Shown here: positions 1 to 11,129 of the stretch, one piece after another
Layout of the letters: each line of letters begins with the position of its first letter
Numbering within the stretch: position 1 is the stretch's first letter
From: an uncultured Prochlorococcus sp.
GTDB lineage: Bacteria; Cyanobacteriota; Cyanobacteriia; PCC-6307; Cyanobiaceae
Length of the DNA: 64,000 nt
Reading direction: 5' to 3'
NCBI GenBank assembly: GCA_902622705.1
Contig: CACNQT010000004.1
Span: forward strand, 27,359 to 91,358
The notes under the pieces: generated by a model
What the model saw: the letters and a program-made list of their open reading frames with translations, nothing else
Told to the model about the DNA's origin: nothing
The model's database searches: none
Program-made: the position numbers and the translations under genes

Positions 1-575
1 GAATTGGTGTAGACAACGATGATAGTTTTACGAATTTAAATAATTTCGTAAGATGTATCGCAAAAGCTGGTGCAGACCGATTTACAGTTCACGCCAGGAA
101 AGCCCTCTTGACAGGGCTAAATCCAAAACAGAACAGAACTATTCCTCCGCTTAAATACGATTTAGTAAAAAAATTAAAAAAGTTAAATCCAGAATTATTA
201 ATAGAAATCAATGGAGGGTTTACAAATATCGATGAATCATTAAAAGCTCTAATTGATTTTGATGGTGTAATGATAGGAAGATCAGTGTATAAACATCCCT
301 TAAGATGGTCTGAAATTGATAAAAAGGTTTATGGAATCAATACAAAACCTAAATCCTCTTCTGATATTATCTTCTCTTTAATTCCTTACATAGATCAATA
401 TTTAAGTGAAGGAGGGAATTCTTGGGATATTTGTAAACATCTCATAAATTTGGTCGAGGGTATTCCAAAAGCAAAAGTCTGGAGAAATCAAATTTCAATG
501 AAATCTATAAATAAAGAATTAGATATTGAGTATCTTCTTAAATCAACTTCTATGCTTAAAGATATGGGTTACTAA
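1..575 (+). CDS. dusA: tRNA-dihydrouridine synthase A, C-terminal part (5' end outside window)
   Basis: Frame is open from position 3, upstream of the tracked TTG start: IGVDNNDSFTNLNNFVRCIAKAGADRFTVHARKALLTGLNPKQNR, a DusA-like HARKA..GL.PK.NR motif. Confidence 0.9.
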   Translation, partial: IGVDNDDSFTNLNNFVRCIAKAGADRFTVHARKALLTGLNPKQNRTIPPLKYDLVKKLKKLNPELLIEINGGFTNIDESLKALIDFDGVMIGRSVYKHPLRWSEIDKKVYGINTKPKSSSDIIFSLIPYIDQYLSEGGNSWDICKHLINLVEGIPKAKVWRNQISMKSINKELDIEYLLKSTSMLKDMGY

Positions 576-1024
576 TTTTCATCATTTGAATCATTACGTC
601 CATTTGAGACTCCCCTTCTTCTTCTAATCCTTCCGCTTTCATATTCAGAATTCTCAGAAGAGTTCCCATAACTTCTATCTTCCCAACCATCTGCACCTGA
701 GGATTTATTGGTATAAGAGCTATTAGATTCATAATTGCCGCCACCGTAGCCACCTCTTCCTCCTCTTCGAGGTCCTCCTGATCCTCTTGGCTCTGCTTTA
801 TTTATTCTTAATGGCCTACCCATAAGTTCTGAACCTTGCAAACCATCAATAGCCGTAGCTTCAACTGCTTCATCTGCCATTTCAACAAATGCAAATCCTC
901 TTTTTCTTCCTGAATCTCTTTCAAGAGGAAGAGAACAATTTAAAACTTCACCAAAAGGGGAAAATAATTGTAAAACATCTTCACGCTCCGCGCGGAAAGG
1001 CAAATTGCCAACAAAAATACTCAC
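572..1024 (-). CDS. RRM-type RNA-binding protein with Gly/Arg-rich tail
   Basis: VSIFVGNLPF (RNP2-like) and KRGFAFVEM (RNP1-like), then RRGGRGGYGGG. Likely GTG start at 1024; the tracked ORF extends further upstream. Confidence 0.88.
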   Translation of the reverse strand: MSIFVGNLPFRAEREDVLQLFSPFGEVLNCSLPLERDSGRKRGFAFVEMADEAVEATAIDGLQGSELMGRPLRINKAEPRGSGGPRRGGRGGYGGGNYESNSSYTNKSSGADGWEDRSYGNSSENSEYESGRIRRRRGVSNGRNDSNDEN

Positions 1025-1142
1025 TTTAAACTCAACAAAGAAAAATTTACCGAATAAAAAAAACCACAAAAAAGCAGTTTAATTACAATACCTTATTATT
1101 CTACTTCAAAGCATACCCTTACTGTAGAAAAATAATTGAGAC

Positions 1143-2522
1143 TCAAAGTAACAATTTTTTCTGCCAGTTATTAACCTCCTTTTCAACTTGGGTAAAACCT
1201 GTACCACCTTCACTAGTTCTTGACTTAACAACATTGAGAGGTTCAAGATCTAGAAAAACATCTTCTTCAAATTTAGGATGAAATTTTTTAAAATCCTCAA
1301 TTTTAAGGTTTTTAAATAAAATTTTTCTCTCTGAGCAATACTTTACAATTTCACCCACAACTTGATATGCGGTCCTAAAAGGAACATTTTTTTCAACTAA
1401 ATAATCAGCCAAATCTGTTGCGTTAGAGAAATCATTTCTCACCGAAGCAGATAAATTTTCAAAATTAAATTCTATACCCTCGTTGATTAAAATAGTCATT
1501 GCTTTAATGCAAGATGATATAGTCTCTGCAGTATCAAATATTGGTTCTTTGTCTTCTTGAAAATCTTTATTATATGCAAGTGGCACCCCTTTTACCATAG
1601 TTAGCAATGCTTGAAGATGTCCGTACACTCTTCCTGTTTTACCTCTAATCAATTCTGGAACATCAGGATTTTTTTTCTGAGGCATTAAGCTACTACCGGT
1701 AGCACATTTGTCTGTTAATTTTGCAAAAGAAAATTCATCAGTTACCCATAAAATTATTTCCTCCGAAATTTTACTCAAATGAGACATTATTAAAGCTGAT
1801 GCAGAAACAAACTCTATACAAAAATCTCTATCACTAACTGCATCAATACTATTATGATATATCTTTTCAAAACCCAATTCTGAAGCTGTGAAGTGCCTAT
1901 CTATTTTTATTTTTGTACCAGCAAGTGCTGCAGCTCCTAATGGGGAAGTATTAACTCTTGATCTTACTTCTTTAAACCTTTCTCGGTCTCTTTGAAACAT
2001 CTCCAAATAAGCCAATAAATGATGAGCTAAAGATAATGGTTGTGCCCTTTGCATATGAGTATATCCAGGAATTAAGGTATGAATATTAGATTTCGCAAGA
2101 TTTAAAAAGGATTTTTGCAAATCAGTTATTAAAATTTCGAGATTATCAATCTCTTTCCTTAGCCACAATCTTATATCTGTACCAACTTGATCATTTCTAC
2201 TTCTTCCTGTATGTAATTTTTTGCCTGTTTCACCAATTAAACTAATCAGTTTTTCTTCAATACAATAATGAATATCTTCAGAGGGAGGACTAGGAAAAAA
2301 TTTGCCTTCTAAATATTGAACTTTTATTGTCTCAAGACCACTTATTATTTGCAAAGTTTCAGAAGAAGATAAAACTTTAGTTTTACCAAGCATTTTTGCA
2401 TGGGCAATCGAACAATCTAAATCCTCTAAAATGAGCTTTCTATCAAAACCAATTGAAGCATTAAACTTTTCAATAAAAGGATTAAGTGTATTATCAAATC
2501 TTTTACTCCAAACTTTTGCCAT
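1143..2522 (-). CDS. argH: argininosuccinate lyase
   Basis: Full-length 459 aa with [12 protein letters not shown] signature. Confidence 0.97.
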   Translation of the reverse strand: MAKVWSKRFDNTLNPFIEKFNASIGFDRKLILEDLDCSIAHAKMLGKTKVLSSSETLQIISGLETIKVQYLEGKFFPSPPSEDIHYCIEEKLISLIGETGKKLHTGRSRNDQVGTDIRLWLRKEIDNLEILITDLQKSFLNLAKSNIHTLIPGYTHMQRAQPLSLAHHLLAYLEMFQRDRERFKEVRSRVNTSPLGAAALAGTKIKIDRHFTASELGFEKIYHNSIDAVSDRDFCIEFVSASALIMSHLSKISEEIILWVTDEFSFAKLTDKCATGSSLMPQKKNPDVPELIRGKTGRVYGHLQALLTMVKGVPLAYNKDFQEDKEPIFDTAETISSCIKAMTILINEGIEFNFENLSASVRNDFSNATDLADYLVEKNVPFRTAYQVVGEIVKYCSERKILFKNLKIEDFKKFHPKFEEDVFLDLEPLNVVKSRTSEGGTGFTQVEKEVNNWQKKLLL

Positions 2523-2583
2523 ATCAATTAATAACTTTATATATCTAATAAAGCATTTTTTTATATAGGTGACAAAAAAATAT

Positions 2584-3927
2584 CTATCTCAATTGAAAAA
2601 TAACCATTGATGCATCATCCTCCAGATGTCTATTTTGCCCTGTAAAATCATCTAATTTTTTAAATATTTTATTTAAAATTTGTTGAGAGGTATAAGATTG
2701 CTTGCATAATCTTGTGAAAATTTTAATTAACCTTTCCTCATCAAATCTTTCACCTAAAGAATTAGAAGTATCTATTACTCCATCTGTGTAATAAAGCACT
2801 AAATCATTTTCACCAAGCTTGATTTCACCACATTGATATTCAGCTTCTTTTTGAAGTCCGAGAACAAATCCTTCAGTATCTAATTTTATAATTTTCTGAT
2901 CTGAGCTTTTCCACAGCAAAGGAGGATTATGTGCAGCATTTGAAAATCTCAATTTTCTAGTCCTAGGATCATAATCTGAATAAAATAATGTCACAAATCT
3001 ATGTGATTGATCTAAATCATTTATTGCTAGTTGATTCAAATCATATAAAATTCTATCAGGAGGTAAACCTGTCAGAACCTCTGCACGCAGCATTCCTCTT
3101 AGCATAGTCATCAAAAGACCGGCAGGAATACCTTTACCCATAACATCACCTATGACTAAGGCCCATCTAGCTTTTTCTTTTCTTTTTTCTGAAATATTCG
3201 TCTTTAGACACATAAAATCATAGTAATCGCCTCCTAACTGGAGAGCAGGTCTGCAATGTGCTGCAAGGTCAACACCATAAATAGATGGACAATAATCTGG
3301 GAGTAATTGAGATTGTATCTCAGCTCCTGTTGAAATCTCTCTATCAACGTTCTCATGCTTTTTTTTAGTTTTTATTAAGCAATAATTTTCTAATCCAACA
3401 GCAAGAGAATTTAGAATAAAATTAAAATTACAATCATCAGTAATAGTATTATCAGATAAATCTTTGCTGAAAATATAAATAAATCCTCTACATTTACCTC
3501 GTGATGATATCTTTTCTGATTCAATTTTATATTCTTTAAAAATTTTTTTTAAAGCATTTTTAAAAGTAAGAATTTCTTTGCTTTTAAAATTTTTAGAAAA
3601 ATTAAATTGATTAAAACAACTTTTAATTTCTTCTTTAATTCTAAAACATTCATCGTTAGCAGAAATTTTTATGTTTTCAAACCATATTTCCCCCTCATAA
3701 TTTAAAGGGATAATAAAAATTATTTTTTCATTGAAGATGTGTTTAAAAATTAAGCATATGTAGTCTAATAATCTATTTATGTTTGAAAAAGATTTCAAAT
3801 AATATGCTAATGAAGAAGCAATTTCAGCAAATTTATATTTATTTTTTATAGATAATGTAGGTTCATTATCTAAAAAGTTTTGGATAAATTTATTTGAAAA
3901 TAATTTTTCTTGCTGATTATTTGTCAC
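2584..3927 (-). CDS. PP2C-type (RsbU/SpoIIE) serine phosphatase with divergent N-terminal region
   Basis: C-terminal [49 protein letters not shown] motifs. Confidence 0.88.
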   Translation of the reverse strand: MTNNQQEKLFSNKFIQNFLDNEPTLSIKNKYKFAEIASSLAYYLKSFSNINRLLDYICLIFKHIFNEKIIFIIPLNYEGEIWFENIKISANDECFRIKEEIKSCFNQFNFSKNFKSKEILTFKNALKKIFKEYKIESEKISSRGKCRGFIYIFSKDLSDNTITDDCNFNFILNSLAVGLENYCLIKTKKKHENVDREISTGAEIQSQLLPDYCPSIYGVDLAAHCRPALQLGGDYYDFMCLKTNISEKRKEKARWALVIGDVMGKGIPAGLLMTMLRGMLRAEVLTGLPPDRILYDLNQLAINDLDQSHRFVTLFYSDYDPRTRKLRFSNAAHNPPLLWKSSDQKIIKLDTEGFVLGLQKEAEYQCGEIKLGENDLVLYYTDGVIDTSNSLGERFDEERLIKIFTRLCKQSYTSQQILNKIFKKLDDFTGQNRHLEDDASMVIFQLR

Positions 3928-3993
3928 AACAAATGTAATAGATAAGTATGTTTTAACATTAAATTTTAATTTTTAAAAAATTTCATTAAATAT

Positions 3994-5223
3994 TTATTTA
4001 TCCGCAAGCAAAGCCTCAACAAATTCGTAACTGTTAAAGGGTCTCAAATCCTTTATGCCTTCTCCAGCACCAATAAATCTTATAGGCAAATTAACTTCTT
4101 CAGAGACAGCTAAAGAAACACCTCCTCTAGAAGTTCCATCTAATTTAGTAATGATTGCTCCACTTAAATTTGCTGATTTAGCAAAACTTTTAGCTTGCTT
4201 TAGCCCATTTTGACCTTGACTTGCATCTAAAACTAATAATGATTCAACAATTGCATCTGGAACCTTTTTATCAATAATTTTTTTTATTTTGGCTAATTCG
4301 TCCATCAAATTATTTTTTGTTTGCAATCTTCCTGCTGTATCAACTAGTAATAAGTCAACATTTCTTTTTTTTGCAGAATTAATTGCATCAAACACAACAG
4401 CTGCTGGGTCAGCATTTTTTGATTGATTTGATATGACATCAACATCACTCCTCTCCCCCCATACTTTTAATTGATCTACAGCAGCAGCTCTAAAAGTATC
4501 AGCTGCTGCTATCAAGGTTTTATAATTGCTCCTTGATGATAAATATGCTAATTTTCCCAATGTAGTAGTCTTGCCAACACCATTAACTCCTACTAATAAC
4601 CAAACATTTAACTTACCCTTTTGAGGCACTAAAAGATCAGTACCTGAATTTTTTATAGGTTTATCGATAATTAATTTTAATTCCTTCTTTAAGAATTTAA
4701 TTCCTGCTTCTCCACCAAGAACTTCTTCGTTTAATTTTTTTCTAAGAGAACTTATTACTTTATCAGTCGAATCAATCCCGACATCAGCTCTTATTAGCAA
4801 AGTTTCTAAATCATCGAGAGATTCTGGTGTAAGGGGATCATCTCCTAACTTATCTAATAATTCAGTAACAAATCCTTTTCTAGTTTCTTCTAAACCTCTT
4901 CTTAATTTAGTTAACCAATCAATTTCATCTATTGATATTTGGTTCATTTCTTTTCCTTGGGCAGCCAATACCATTGCAGACCAAGTAAAGTTATCATCGA
5001 ATTCTCCTAGTACAGTTTTATCAATAGTTTTAGAAGGACTTGGAACTTTTTCTGTATTGAGACTATCAATCAAGGATTGCTTCTGCTCTTCCTTATTAAT
5101 TAATTCTTGCTTCTGCTCTTCCTTATTAATTAATTCTTGCTTCTGCTCTTCCTGCCTTTTTTTTAAAAGTGCGTAAGCTTGTGCAGCCCACTCTCGAGAA
5201 TTATCAGAGTTAGTATTAGTCAT
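3994..5223 (-). CDS. ftsY: signal recognition particle receptor FtsY
   Basis: GVNGVGKTTTLGKLA, DTFRAAAVDQL, DTAGRLQ, TKLDGTSRGG motifs; charged repetitive N-terminus. Confidence 0.97.
   Translation of the reverse strand: MTNTNSDNSREWAAQAYALLKKRQEEQKQELINKEEQKQELINKEEQKQSLIDSLNTEKVPSPSKTIDKTVLGEFDDNFTWSAMVLAAQGKEMNQISIDEIDWLTKLRRGLEETRKGFVTELLDKLGDDPLTPESLDDLETLLIRADVGIDSTDKVISSLRKKLNEEVLGGEAGIKFLKKELKLIIDKPIKNSGTDLLVPQKGKLNVWLLVGVNGVGKTTTLGKLAYLSSRSNYKTLIAAADTFRAAAVDQLKVWGERSDVDVISNQSKNADPAAVVFDAINSAKKRNVDLLLVDTAGRLQTKNNLMDELAKIKKIIDKKVPDAIVESLLVLDASQGQNGLKQAKSFAKSANLSGAIITKLDGTSRGGVSLAVSEEVNLPIRFIGAGEGIKDLRPFNSYEFVEALLADK
5078..5152. repeat. 30-bp in-frame tandem repeat, about 2.5 copies, inside ftsY
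   Basis: tgcttctgctcttccttattaattaattct repeated, encoding EEQKQELINK units. Confidence 0.95.
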
Positions 5224-5282
5224 TAATATTTATAATTCGTAATTAGATAAATTTTAAAATATTATTTATTTATATCAAATAA

Positions 5283-5915
5283 TTATTGCAATTTGACTGT
5301 TTGTAATCTCCTTAAAACTCCATTAATAAATTTTCTTCCTTGCATATCACTATATTTATTAGCTAAATTTACTGCTTCATCACAGGCAACAGCAATAGGC
5401 GTATCCAGAAAATTAATATCTACATATGCTATACGCAAAATATCACGATCGATTCTTGGTAGTCTTTTTAATCTCCAACCATCCATTGATTGATCAATCT
5501 CAGAATCAATAATCGTAAGATTATTAATAATCTTACTGATTCTCTGATTCACATCTTCTCTGATATCAATTTGTCCACTAGAAACTATTAATTTTGGAAA
5601 GTCTAAAGTTACTGAGAGAGTATTCATTACAGTTTCAATTTTTTTTACAGATTTTTTTAACTCCTCTCTAACATTACAAAAAGAAGAATCAATCCCATCT
5701 TGCAATTCACTCTCTAATATTGTTTGTGATGCATTTTCTAAATCTGATTCGCAATTATCTAATTCGTCTCTGCAATGGTTGATTAAAGAATCAAGAGCAG
5801 ATTCAAAAATCTCTTCTATCTGCAATTTATTTAATTTAAAATCACCTTTGTCTTTTATCAAACCTAAAGAAATTAAAGATAATTCTCTAGAAAGGGATCT
5901 ATTATTATGCATCAA
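5283..5915 (-). CDS. nusB: transcription antitermination factor NusB
   Basis: RLPRIDRDILRIAYVDI..TPIAVACDEAVNLANKYSD..KFINGVLRRL C-terminal NusB pattern. Confidence 0.93.
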   Translation of the reverse strand: MMHNNRSLSRELSLISLGLIKDKGDFKLNKLQIEEIFESALDSLINHCRDELDNCESDLENASQTILESELQDGIDSSFCNVREELKKSVKKIETVMNTLSVTLDFPKLIVSSGQIDIREDVNQRISKIINNLTIIDSEIDQSMDGWRLKRLPRIDRDILRIAYVDINFLDTPIAVACDEAVNLANKYSDMQGRKFINGVLRRLQTVKLQ

Positions 5916-6650
5916 CTAAGAAGAAGTATTAGTGGAAGCACGTAATTGAGAAAACAACTTTGAAAATGTTGGATTTGTAGTATTATTTTTCTCGTCTGGA
6001 TTGACTATCCCAGCTGAGATAATTGTTCTAAAAGCATCTTCTACAGAAATATCCAAATCTTTAACAGAAGACTCGGGGACCAATGTATACCAACCAGTAG
6101 TTGGATTTGGCGCGGTTGGTATAAAAACACTTAGTAACTTTCCTTCCAATTCTGGCTGCAGAGAAGGGCCAACATCACCAGTAACAAAACCTACACTATA
6201 TAAACCTTCTCGTGGATATTCAACTAAAACAACCCTTCTAAACCGATTAGATTTATTACTTAAAAAAGTTTCAAGCAATTGTTTAAGAGTTTTATAAACT
6301 GCCCCTGCTACAGGAATTTTTGATAAAGTACCTTCGCCAAATTCTAATAACCATCTCCCTACAAAATTTCTCGCCATTAAACCTATTAACAAAATAGCTA
6401 ACAAAGGAACAGTTAAACCCAAGGTAAGATTAATTAAATCTTGTAATAAAGGATTTAAATTAATAAAAGGATTTAATTGCTTCGGAACAGAAGTAACTAA
6501 TGTTAAAACAAATTTACTAACCAATGATGAAAGCCATATTGTTGTGGCTAGAGGTATTACAACCAACAAACCAGCTATAAGATCATTTTTTAGATCCTGT
6601 TGAAGCCTATTTCCAAGGTTAGAATCTTGGTTTTGATTAGATTCAACCAA
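5916..6650 (-). CDS. DUF502 family membrane protein
   Basis: Two TM segments, IPVAGAVYKTLKQLLETF, GFVTGDVG, VFIPTAPNPTTGWYTLVPES pattern. Confidence 0.88.
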   Translation of the reverse strand: MVESNQNQDSNLGNRLQQDLKNDLIAGLLVVIPLATTIWLSSLVSKFVLTLVTSVPKQLNPFINLNPLLQDLINLTLGLTVPLLAILLIGLMARNFVGRWLLEFGEGTLSKIPVAGAVYKTLKQLLETFLSNKSNRFRRVVLVEYPREGLYSVGFVTGDVGPSLQPELEGKLLSVFIPTAPNPTTGWYTLVPESSVKDLDISVEDAFRTIISAGIVNPDEKNNTTNPTFSKLFSQLRASTNTSS

Positions 6651-6781
6651 AATAACGTTTCTTACTAAATTTACTTTACTAATAATTTAACTGTTTTTAC
6701 AAAGTTAGGATATATTTTTTTTTAATAAATTTAAATTATTTATTAGTTTCTTTGCTAAAAAATAACTTTTAAAAGAATGCT

Positions 6782-7738
6782 ATGCATAATGAAGAAATGA
6801 TCAATACTATTAAAGACAAAACAGAAATAAGTAAAAAATTAAAAGAAAGAGCGATTTATGAAGGTTTTAGCTTGGCTGGAATTGCTTCAATACCAGGCAG
6901 TTCCCGCTTAAAATTAAGAACTAATGCATTAGAAAGATGGTTATCAAATAACCACCATGCTGAAATGAAATGGATGGAAGCAGAAAGAAGAAAAAACGTA
7001 AACTCGCTTCTTGAAGGTGCAAAAAGTATTCTAAGCGTTGGATTTACTTACATAAATTCACAAAAGAACAACAACCGCTTCAAGATAGGAAAATTTAGTC
7101 AAGGAGAAGACTATCATAAAGTGATTTATAAAAAATTAAAGAATGTTGGTAAATGGATCAATCTTGAAATTCCTGATTGCAAATGGAAAATATGTGTAGA
7201 TACCTCTCCGCTTCTTGAAAAAGCATGGGCTGAGGAATCAGGTCTTGGCTGGATAGGGAAAAATAGTAATTTGATAAGCAAAAAAAATGGTTCTTGGTTT
7301 ACGTTAGGTTTTATAATCCTTACAAAAGATTTAATTCCGGATAAACCTCATCAATCCCTTTGCGGAAAATGTGATTTGTGTATTGAAAGTTGTCCCACAA
7401 AGGCAATAATAGAGCCCTTCGTTATACAATCAGATTTATGCATTGCATATCACACAATAGAAAACAGAGAGAAAACTATTCCAAAAAAAATAGAAGAAAA
7501 TTTGAATGGATGGGTTGCAGGATGTGATATTTGTCAAGATGTATGCCCTTGGAATAAGTCCGTGCCATACAATAATACTTTTGAAACTACTCCTAAAAAA
7601 TGGATTAAAAATCTTGGTATTGATTCATTAAATTGGGATGATAAAACTTGGGAAGACAATCTTAAAGGAACTACCTTAAAAAGAATTAAACCATGGATGT
7701 GGAAAAGAAACATACGAGCAAATCTAAGGAATAACTAG
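6782..7738 (+). CDS. queG: epoxyqueuosine reductase
   Basis: LCGKCDLCIESCPTKAI and CDICQDVCPWN ferredoxin-like clusters; EESGLGWIGKN motif. Confidence 0.95.
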   Translation: MHNEEMINTIKDKTEISKKLKERAIYEGFSLAGIASIPGSSRLKLRTNALERWLSNNHHAEMKWMEAERRKNVNSLLEGAKSILSVGFTYINSQKNNNRFKIGKFSQGEDYHKVIYKKLKNVGKWINLEIPDCKWKICVDTSPLLEKAWAEESGLGWIGKNSNLISKKNGSWFTLGFIILTKDLIPDKPHQSLCGKCDLCIESCPTKAIIEPFVIQSDLCIAYHTIENREKTIPKKIEENLNGWVAGCDICQDVCPWNKSVPYNNTFETTPKKWIKNLGIDSLNWDDKTWEDNLKGTTLKRIKPWMWKRNIRANLRNN

Positions 7739-7746
7739 ATTAAAAT

Positions 7747-8610
7747 ATGAGAAGATTTTTAAAAAATATACTATTTGTCTATTTAATAACTTTTTGCTTT
7801 TTTAAAATAGAAAAGGTTCAATCAATTATTCCCTATTATTATTTCCCAACAATAAAAAATTTAGAAAAAGAAAGTTTATCTATTGGCAAAAATGCATATC
7901 AACTTTTATATTTTGGACAATACAAAAAGAGTCTTAACTTAGCAAAATTAGCCGTTAAAATAAATTCAAAAGATGAAAAACTATGGTTAATTTTATCTGA
8001 AGCACAGGTAGCAAACAAGCTATACAAAAACGCTATAAAATCTTTAAACAATGCTCAAAACATTAATCCAAATTCTAGCGAAATATATTTTGCTATAAGT
8101 AATCTTTACTTTCAAATTTCACAACAAAACAAGGCAAAGAATGCTTTAGAAAAAGGATTAAGCATTGAACCAAATAACTATAAAGCTATTTTTCAATTAG
8201 GGAATATTTTATTAATGGAAAAAAATTACTATAAAGCTATTAAATTATTTGATAGGTCTATAAAAATTAAACCTGATTTCTGGCAAGCATTTAATAATCA
8301 GGGTTTAGCTTATTTCGAAAAAAACGACATAACTCTATCAATCAAACTTTTTGAAAAAGCCATCTCAATTGAAGATAATGCTGAACCATTACTTGGACTT
8401 GCCTCATGTTTAAGGTTTAAAGATATAAAATTAGCAATTGATCTTGCAAAAAAAGCTTTAGCAAAAAATCCGAATTATGTTAATTACAATTATAGAAAAG
8501 AACAATTATGGGGAGAAAAACTGCAAGCATCAACTGAAATCCTTTTACAAAATAAACAGCTTCAAAACGACGTAATATTAGCAAAATCCAAAATAGATGC
8601 ATCTTCTTAA
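7747..8610 (+). CDS. TPR-repeat protein with N-terminal signal/anchor
   Basis: Hydrophobic N-terminus and several TPR-like units (e.g. YKAIFQLGNILLMEKNYYKAIKLFDRSIKIKP). Confidence 0.85.
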   Translation: MRRFLKNILFVYLITFCFFKIEKVQSIIPYYYFPTIKNLEKESLSIGKNAYQLLYFGQYKKSLNLAKLAVKINSKDEKLWLILSEAQVANKLYKNAIKSLNNAQNINPNSSEIYFAISNLYFQISQQNKAKNALEKGLSIEPNNYKAIFQLGNILLMEKNYYKAIKLFDRSIKIKPDFWQAFNNQGLAYFEKNDITLSIKLFEKAISIEDNAEPLLGLASCLRFKDIKLAIDLAKKALAKNPNYVNYNYRKEQLWGEKLQASTEILLQNKQLQNDVILAKSKIDASS

Positions 8611-8687
8611 ATTTCTTTACTGGTAAATATTTATTTACCTATTAGTCTTAATTTAGTTATTTAATAAATATTCAATAGTGGGCTCCA

Positions 8688-11129
8688 ATGGATAAGAAAA
8701 ACTTCACTTCTATCTCACTCCAAGAAGAAATGCAACGTTCTTATCTTGAATATGCAATGAGTGTAATTGTTGGGCGTGCTTTACCCGACGCAAGAGACGG
8801 CCTTAAACCTGTACAAAGAAGAATACTTTTTGCAATGTACGAACTAGGCTTAACACCAGATAGGCCATTTAGAAAGTGTGCAAGGGTAGTTGGAGATGTC
8901 CTCGGAAAGTACCATCCACATGGAGATCAAGCTGTATATGATGCACTAGTGAGGCTAGTTCAAAATTTTTCAACAAAATATCCTACCTTAGACGGACATG
9001 GAAATTTTGGATCTGTGGATAATGATCCACCAGCGGCAATGAGATACACGGAAACTAGATTAGCGCCAATAGCATATACAGGATTTCTAGAAGAAATTGG
9101 ATCAGAAACAGTAAACTTCTCAAATAACTTTGATGGTTCCCAAAAAGAACCAGATGTTCTTCCTGCTCAACTACCATTTTTATTGCTGAACGGATCATCA
9201 GGAATTGCTGTTGGAATGGCAACAAACATCCCCCCTCACAACCTTGGAGAAATAGTAGATGGTTTAGTTGCTTTAGTAGAAGATAAAGATATAAGTAATA
9301 AAAAACTTTCTAAAATTATTAAAGGACCTGATTTTCCTACTGGCGGCGAATTAATTTATAATAAAGCAATAGAAGAACTTTACGAATCGGGAAAAGGATC
9401 AATAATCGTAAGAGGCGTATTAAATAAAGAAGAAATAAATTTAGGCAAAGGTAAACACAAAAGAAATGCATTAATAATTACAGAACTTCCCTATCAAATA
9501 AGTAAAGCAGGTTGGATTGAAAAACTAGCTGAACTTGTTAATTCAAGCAAAATTAATGGGATTGCTGATATTAGGGATGAAAGCGATAGAGATGGAATGC
9601 GAATTGTTATAGAACTAAAAAAAGATTCTAATGCTGAACTTGTAATTTCAAATTTATATAAAAAAACAGCTCTTCAAACTAACTTTGGTGCAATATTTTT
9701 AACTTTAATTAATGGTAAACCTGTTCAACTGAACTTAAAACAATATCTTAACTATTTTCTTGAATTCCGAGAAGAAACAATTAGAAAAAGAACTAGTTAT
9801 TTTCTAAAGAATACTCTTGAAAAACTAGAAATATTAGAAGGTTTGTCTAAAGCAACAAAAGACATAAAAAGAGTTATTGAAATTATTGAAAATTCAGAAA
9901 ATTCTGGAGAAGCCAAATCAAAACTAATTGAAAATTTTTCCTTTAGTGAAAAACAAGCAAATTCAGTTTTGGATATGCCACTAAAAAAAATAACAAATCT
10001 GGAAAGAAACCAAATAGATGATGAAATAACAAAATTACAAGAAAAAAGGAATTATTTTCTAAAGTTATTGAATGAAAGAAAATTATTACTTGGATTACTT
10101 ATAGAAGAATTATTAAAATTAAAGGAAAAATATAATGTCAAAAGAAAAACGAAACTTCTTAAAAATGTTGATCAAAATGAAGAATTAGAAACAATTAATA
10201 ATCATATATTAGAAGACTTAATAAATAAAAAAACTAAATTATGTATAGATAATAGATTATATTTAAGAAGGATGATTTTAAGTAATTACAAGAAATCGTT
10301 TGAGAATGTAAATAAAATTATAGATAATAAAAATATTCAAAAATTTATATGTAATATTGAAAAAAATATAAAAATAATTGGAATAACGAATAAAGGAAAA
10401 GTCTTTCCTATCGATTGGGAGTCGCATATTAATAATGACTATAAATTAGATAATAAAATCCTTGGAAATATTAATCCGAGTGAAATAATAAATTTTCATT
10501 CAATTAAAAAAGAACTGAAAAATTACTTGTGCATCTTGAATTCTGATGGAAGATTTAAAAAAGTTTTATTTGATGAGGATATGATAAAGAGTAATAGATC
10601 TTTTGGGATAACAAAATTAAAAAATAACATAAAAACAATCGATTCATTTATATCTAGTGAAGAAAAAAATTTAATAATATTAACATCTATTGGAAGACTT
10701 TTTAAATTTAGTTTATCAAATAAAGTTATAACGCCGACTACAAAACAATCTCAAGGATTAATGATTGCAAAACTTTTCCCCAATGAAAAAATTGTTTCTT
10801 GTTGTTCTTATCAAAATGGAGAAAATATTTATTTAGTTTCTAAGCAAGGAAAAATTTTTTGTTTGAAAAATAATGAAATTTATTACGCAAATGAATACAG
10901 TTTGGGATATTTAAATGAAAGAACGCAAATTAAAAACGATTATTTCCTAAAAATTTTACCAAGTAACTATTATCTTGATATTGAAACTAATAAAAATAAA
11001 TCTGCAAGATTAGAGTTTGATAAATTAAATTTTAAATCTAATAAAACAAATTTTTTAATTGACTTTTTAAAATTAGATAAAGGCGAATATCTTAAAAATT
11101 GTTTTTTACTAGAAAACTTTTTCGCCTAG
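8688..11129 (+). CDS. gyrA: DNA gyrase / topoisomerase IV subunit A homologue
   Basis: [53 protein letters not shown] (catalytic Tyr). Assignment between GyrA and ParC is uncertain. Confidence 0.9.
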   Translation: MDKKNFTSISLQEEMQRSYLEYAMSVIVGRALPDARDGLKPVQRRILFAMYELGLTPDRPFRKCARVVGDVLGKYHPHGDQAVYDALVRLVQNFSTKYPTLDGHGNFGSVDNDPPAAMRYTETRLAPIAYTGFLEEIGSETVNFSNNFDGSQKEPDVLPAQLPFLLLNGSSGIAVGMATNIPPHNLGEIVDGLVALVEDKDISNKKLSKIIKGPDFPTGGELIYNKAIEELYESGKGSIIVRGVLNKEEINLGKGKHKRNALIITELPYQISKAGWIEKLAELVNSSKINGIADIRDESDRDGMRIVIELKKDSNAELVISNLYKKTALQTNFGAIFLTLINGKPVQLNLKQYLNYFLEFREETIRKRTSYFLKNTLEKLEILEGLSKATKDIKRVIEIIENSENSGEAKSKLIENFSFSEKQANSVLDMPLKKITNLERNQIDDEITKLQEKRNYFLKLLNERKLLLGLLIEELLKLKEKYNVKRKTKLLKNVDQNEELETINNHILEDLINKKTKLCIDNRLYLRRMILSNYKKSFENVNKIIDNKNIQKFICNIEKNIKIIGITNKGKVFPIDWESHINNDYKLDNKILGNINPSEIINFHSIKKELKNYLCILNSDGRFKKVLFDEDMIKSNRSFGITKLKNNIKTIDSFISSEEKNLIILTSIGRLFKFSLSNKVITPTTKQSQGLMIAKLFPNEKIVSCCSYQNGENIYLVSKQGKIFCLKNNEIYYANEYSLGYLNERTQIKNDYFLKILPSNYYLDIETNKNKSARLEFDKLNFKSNKTNFLIDFLKLDKGEYLKNCFLLENFFA

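Noticed and set aside
556-753. 65-aa - strand ORF within the RRM gene
   Set aside because: Alternate frame of the Gly-rich tail on the same strand; no independent support
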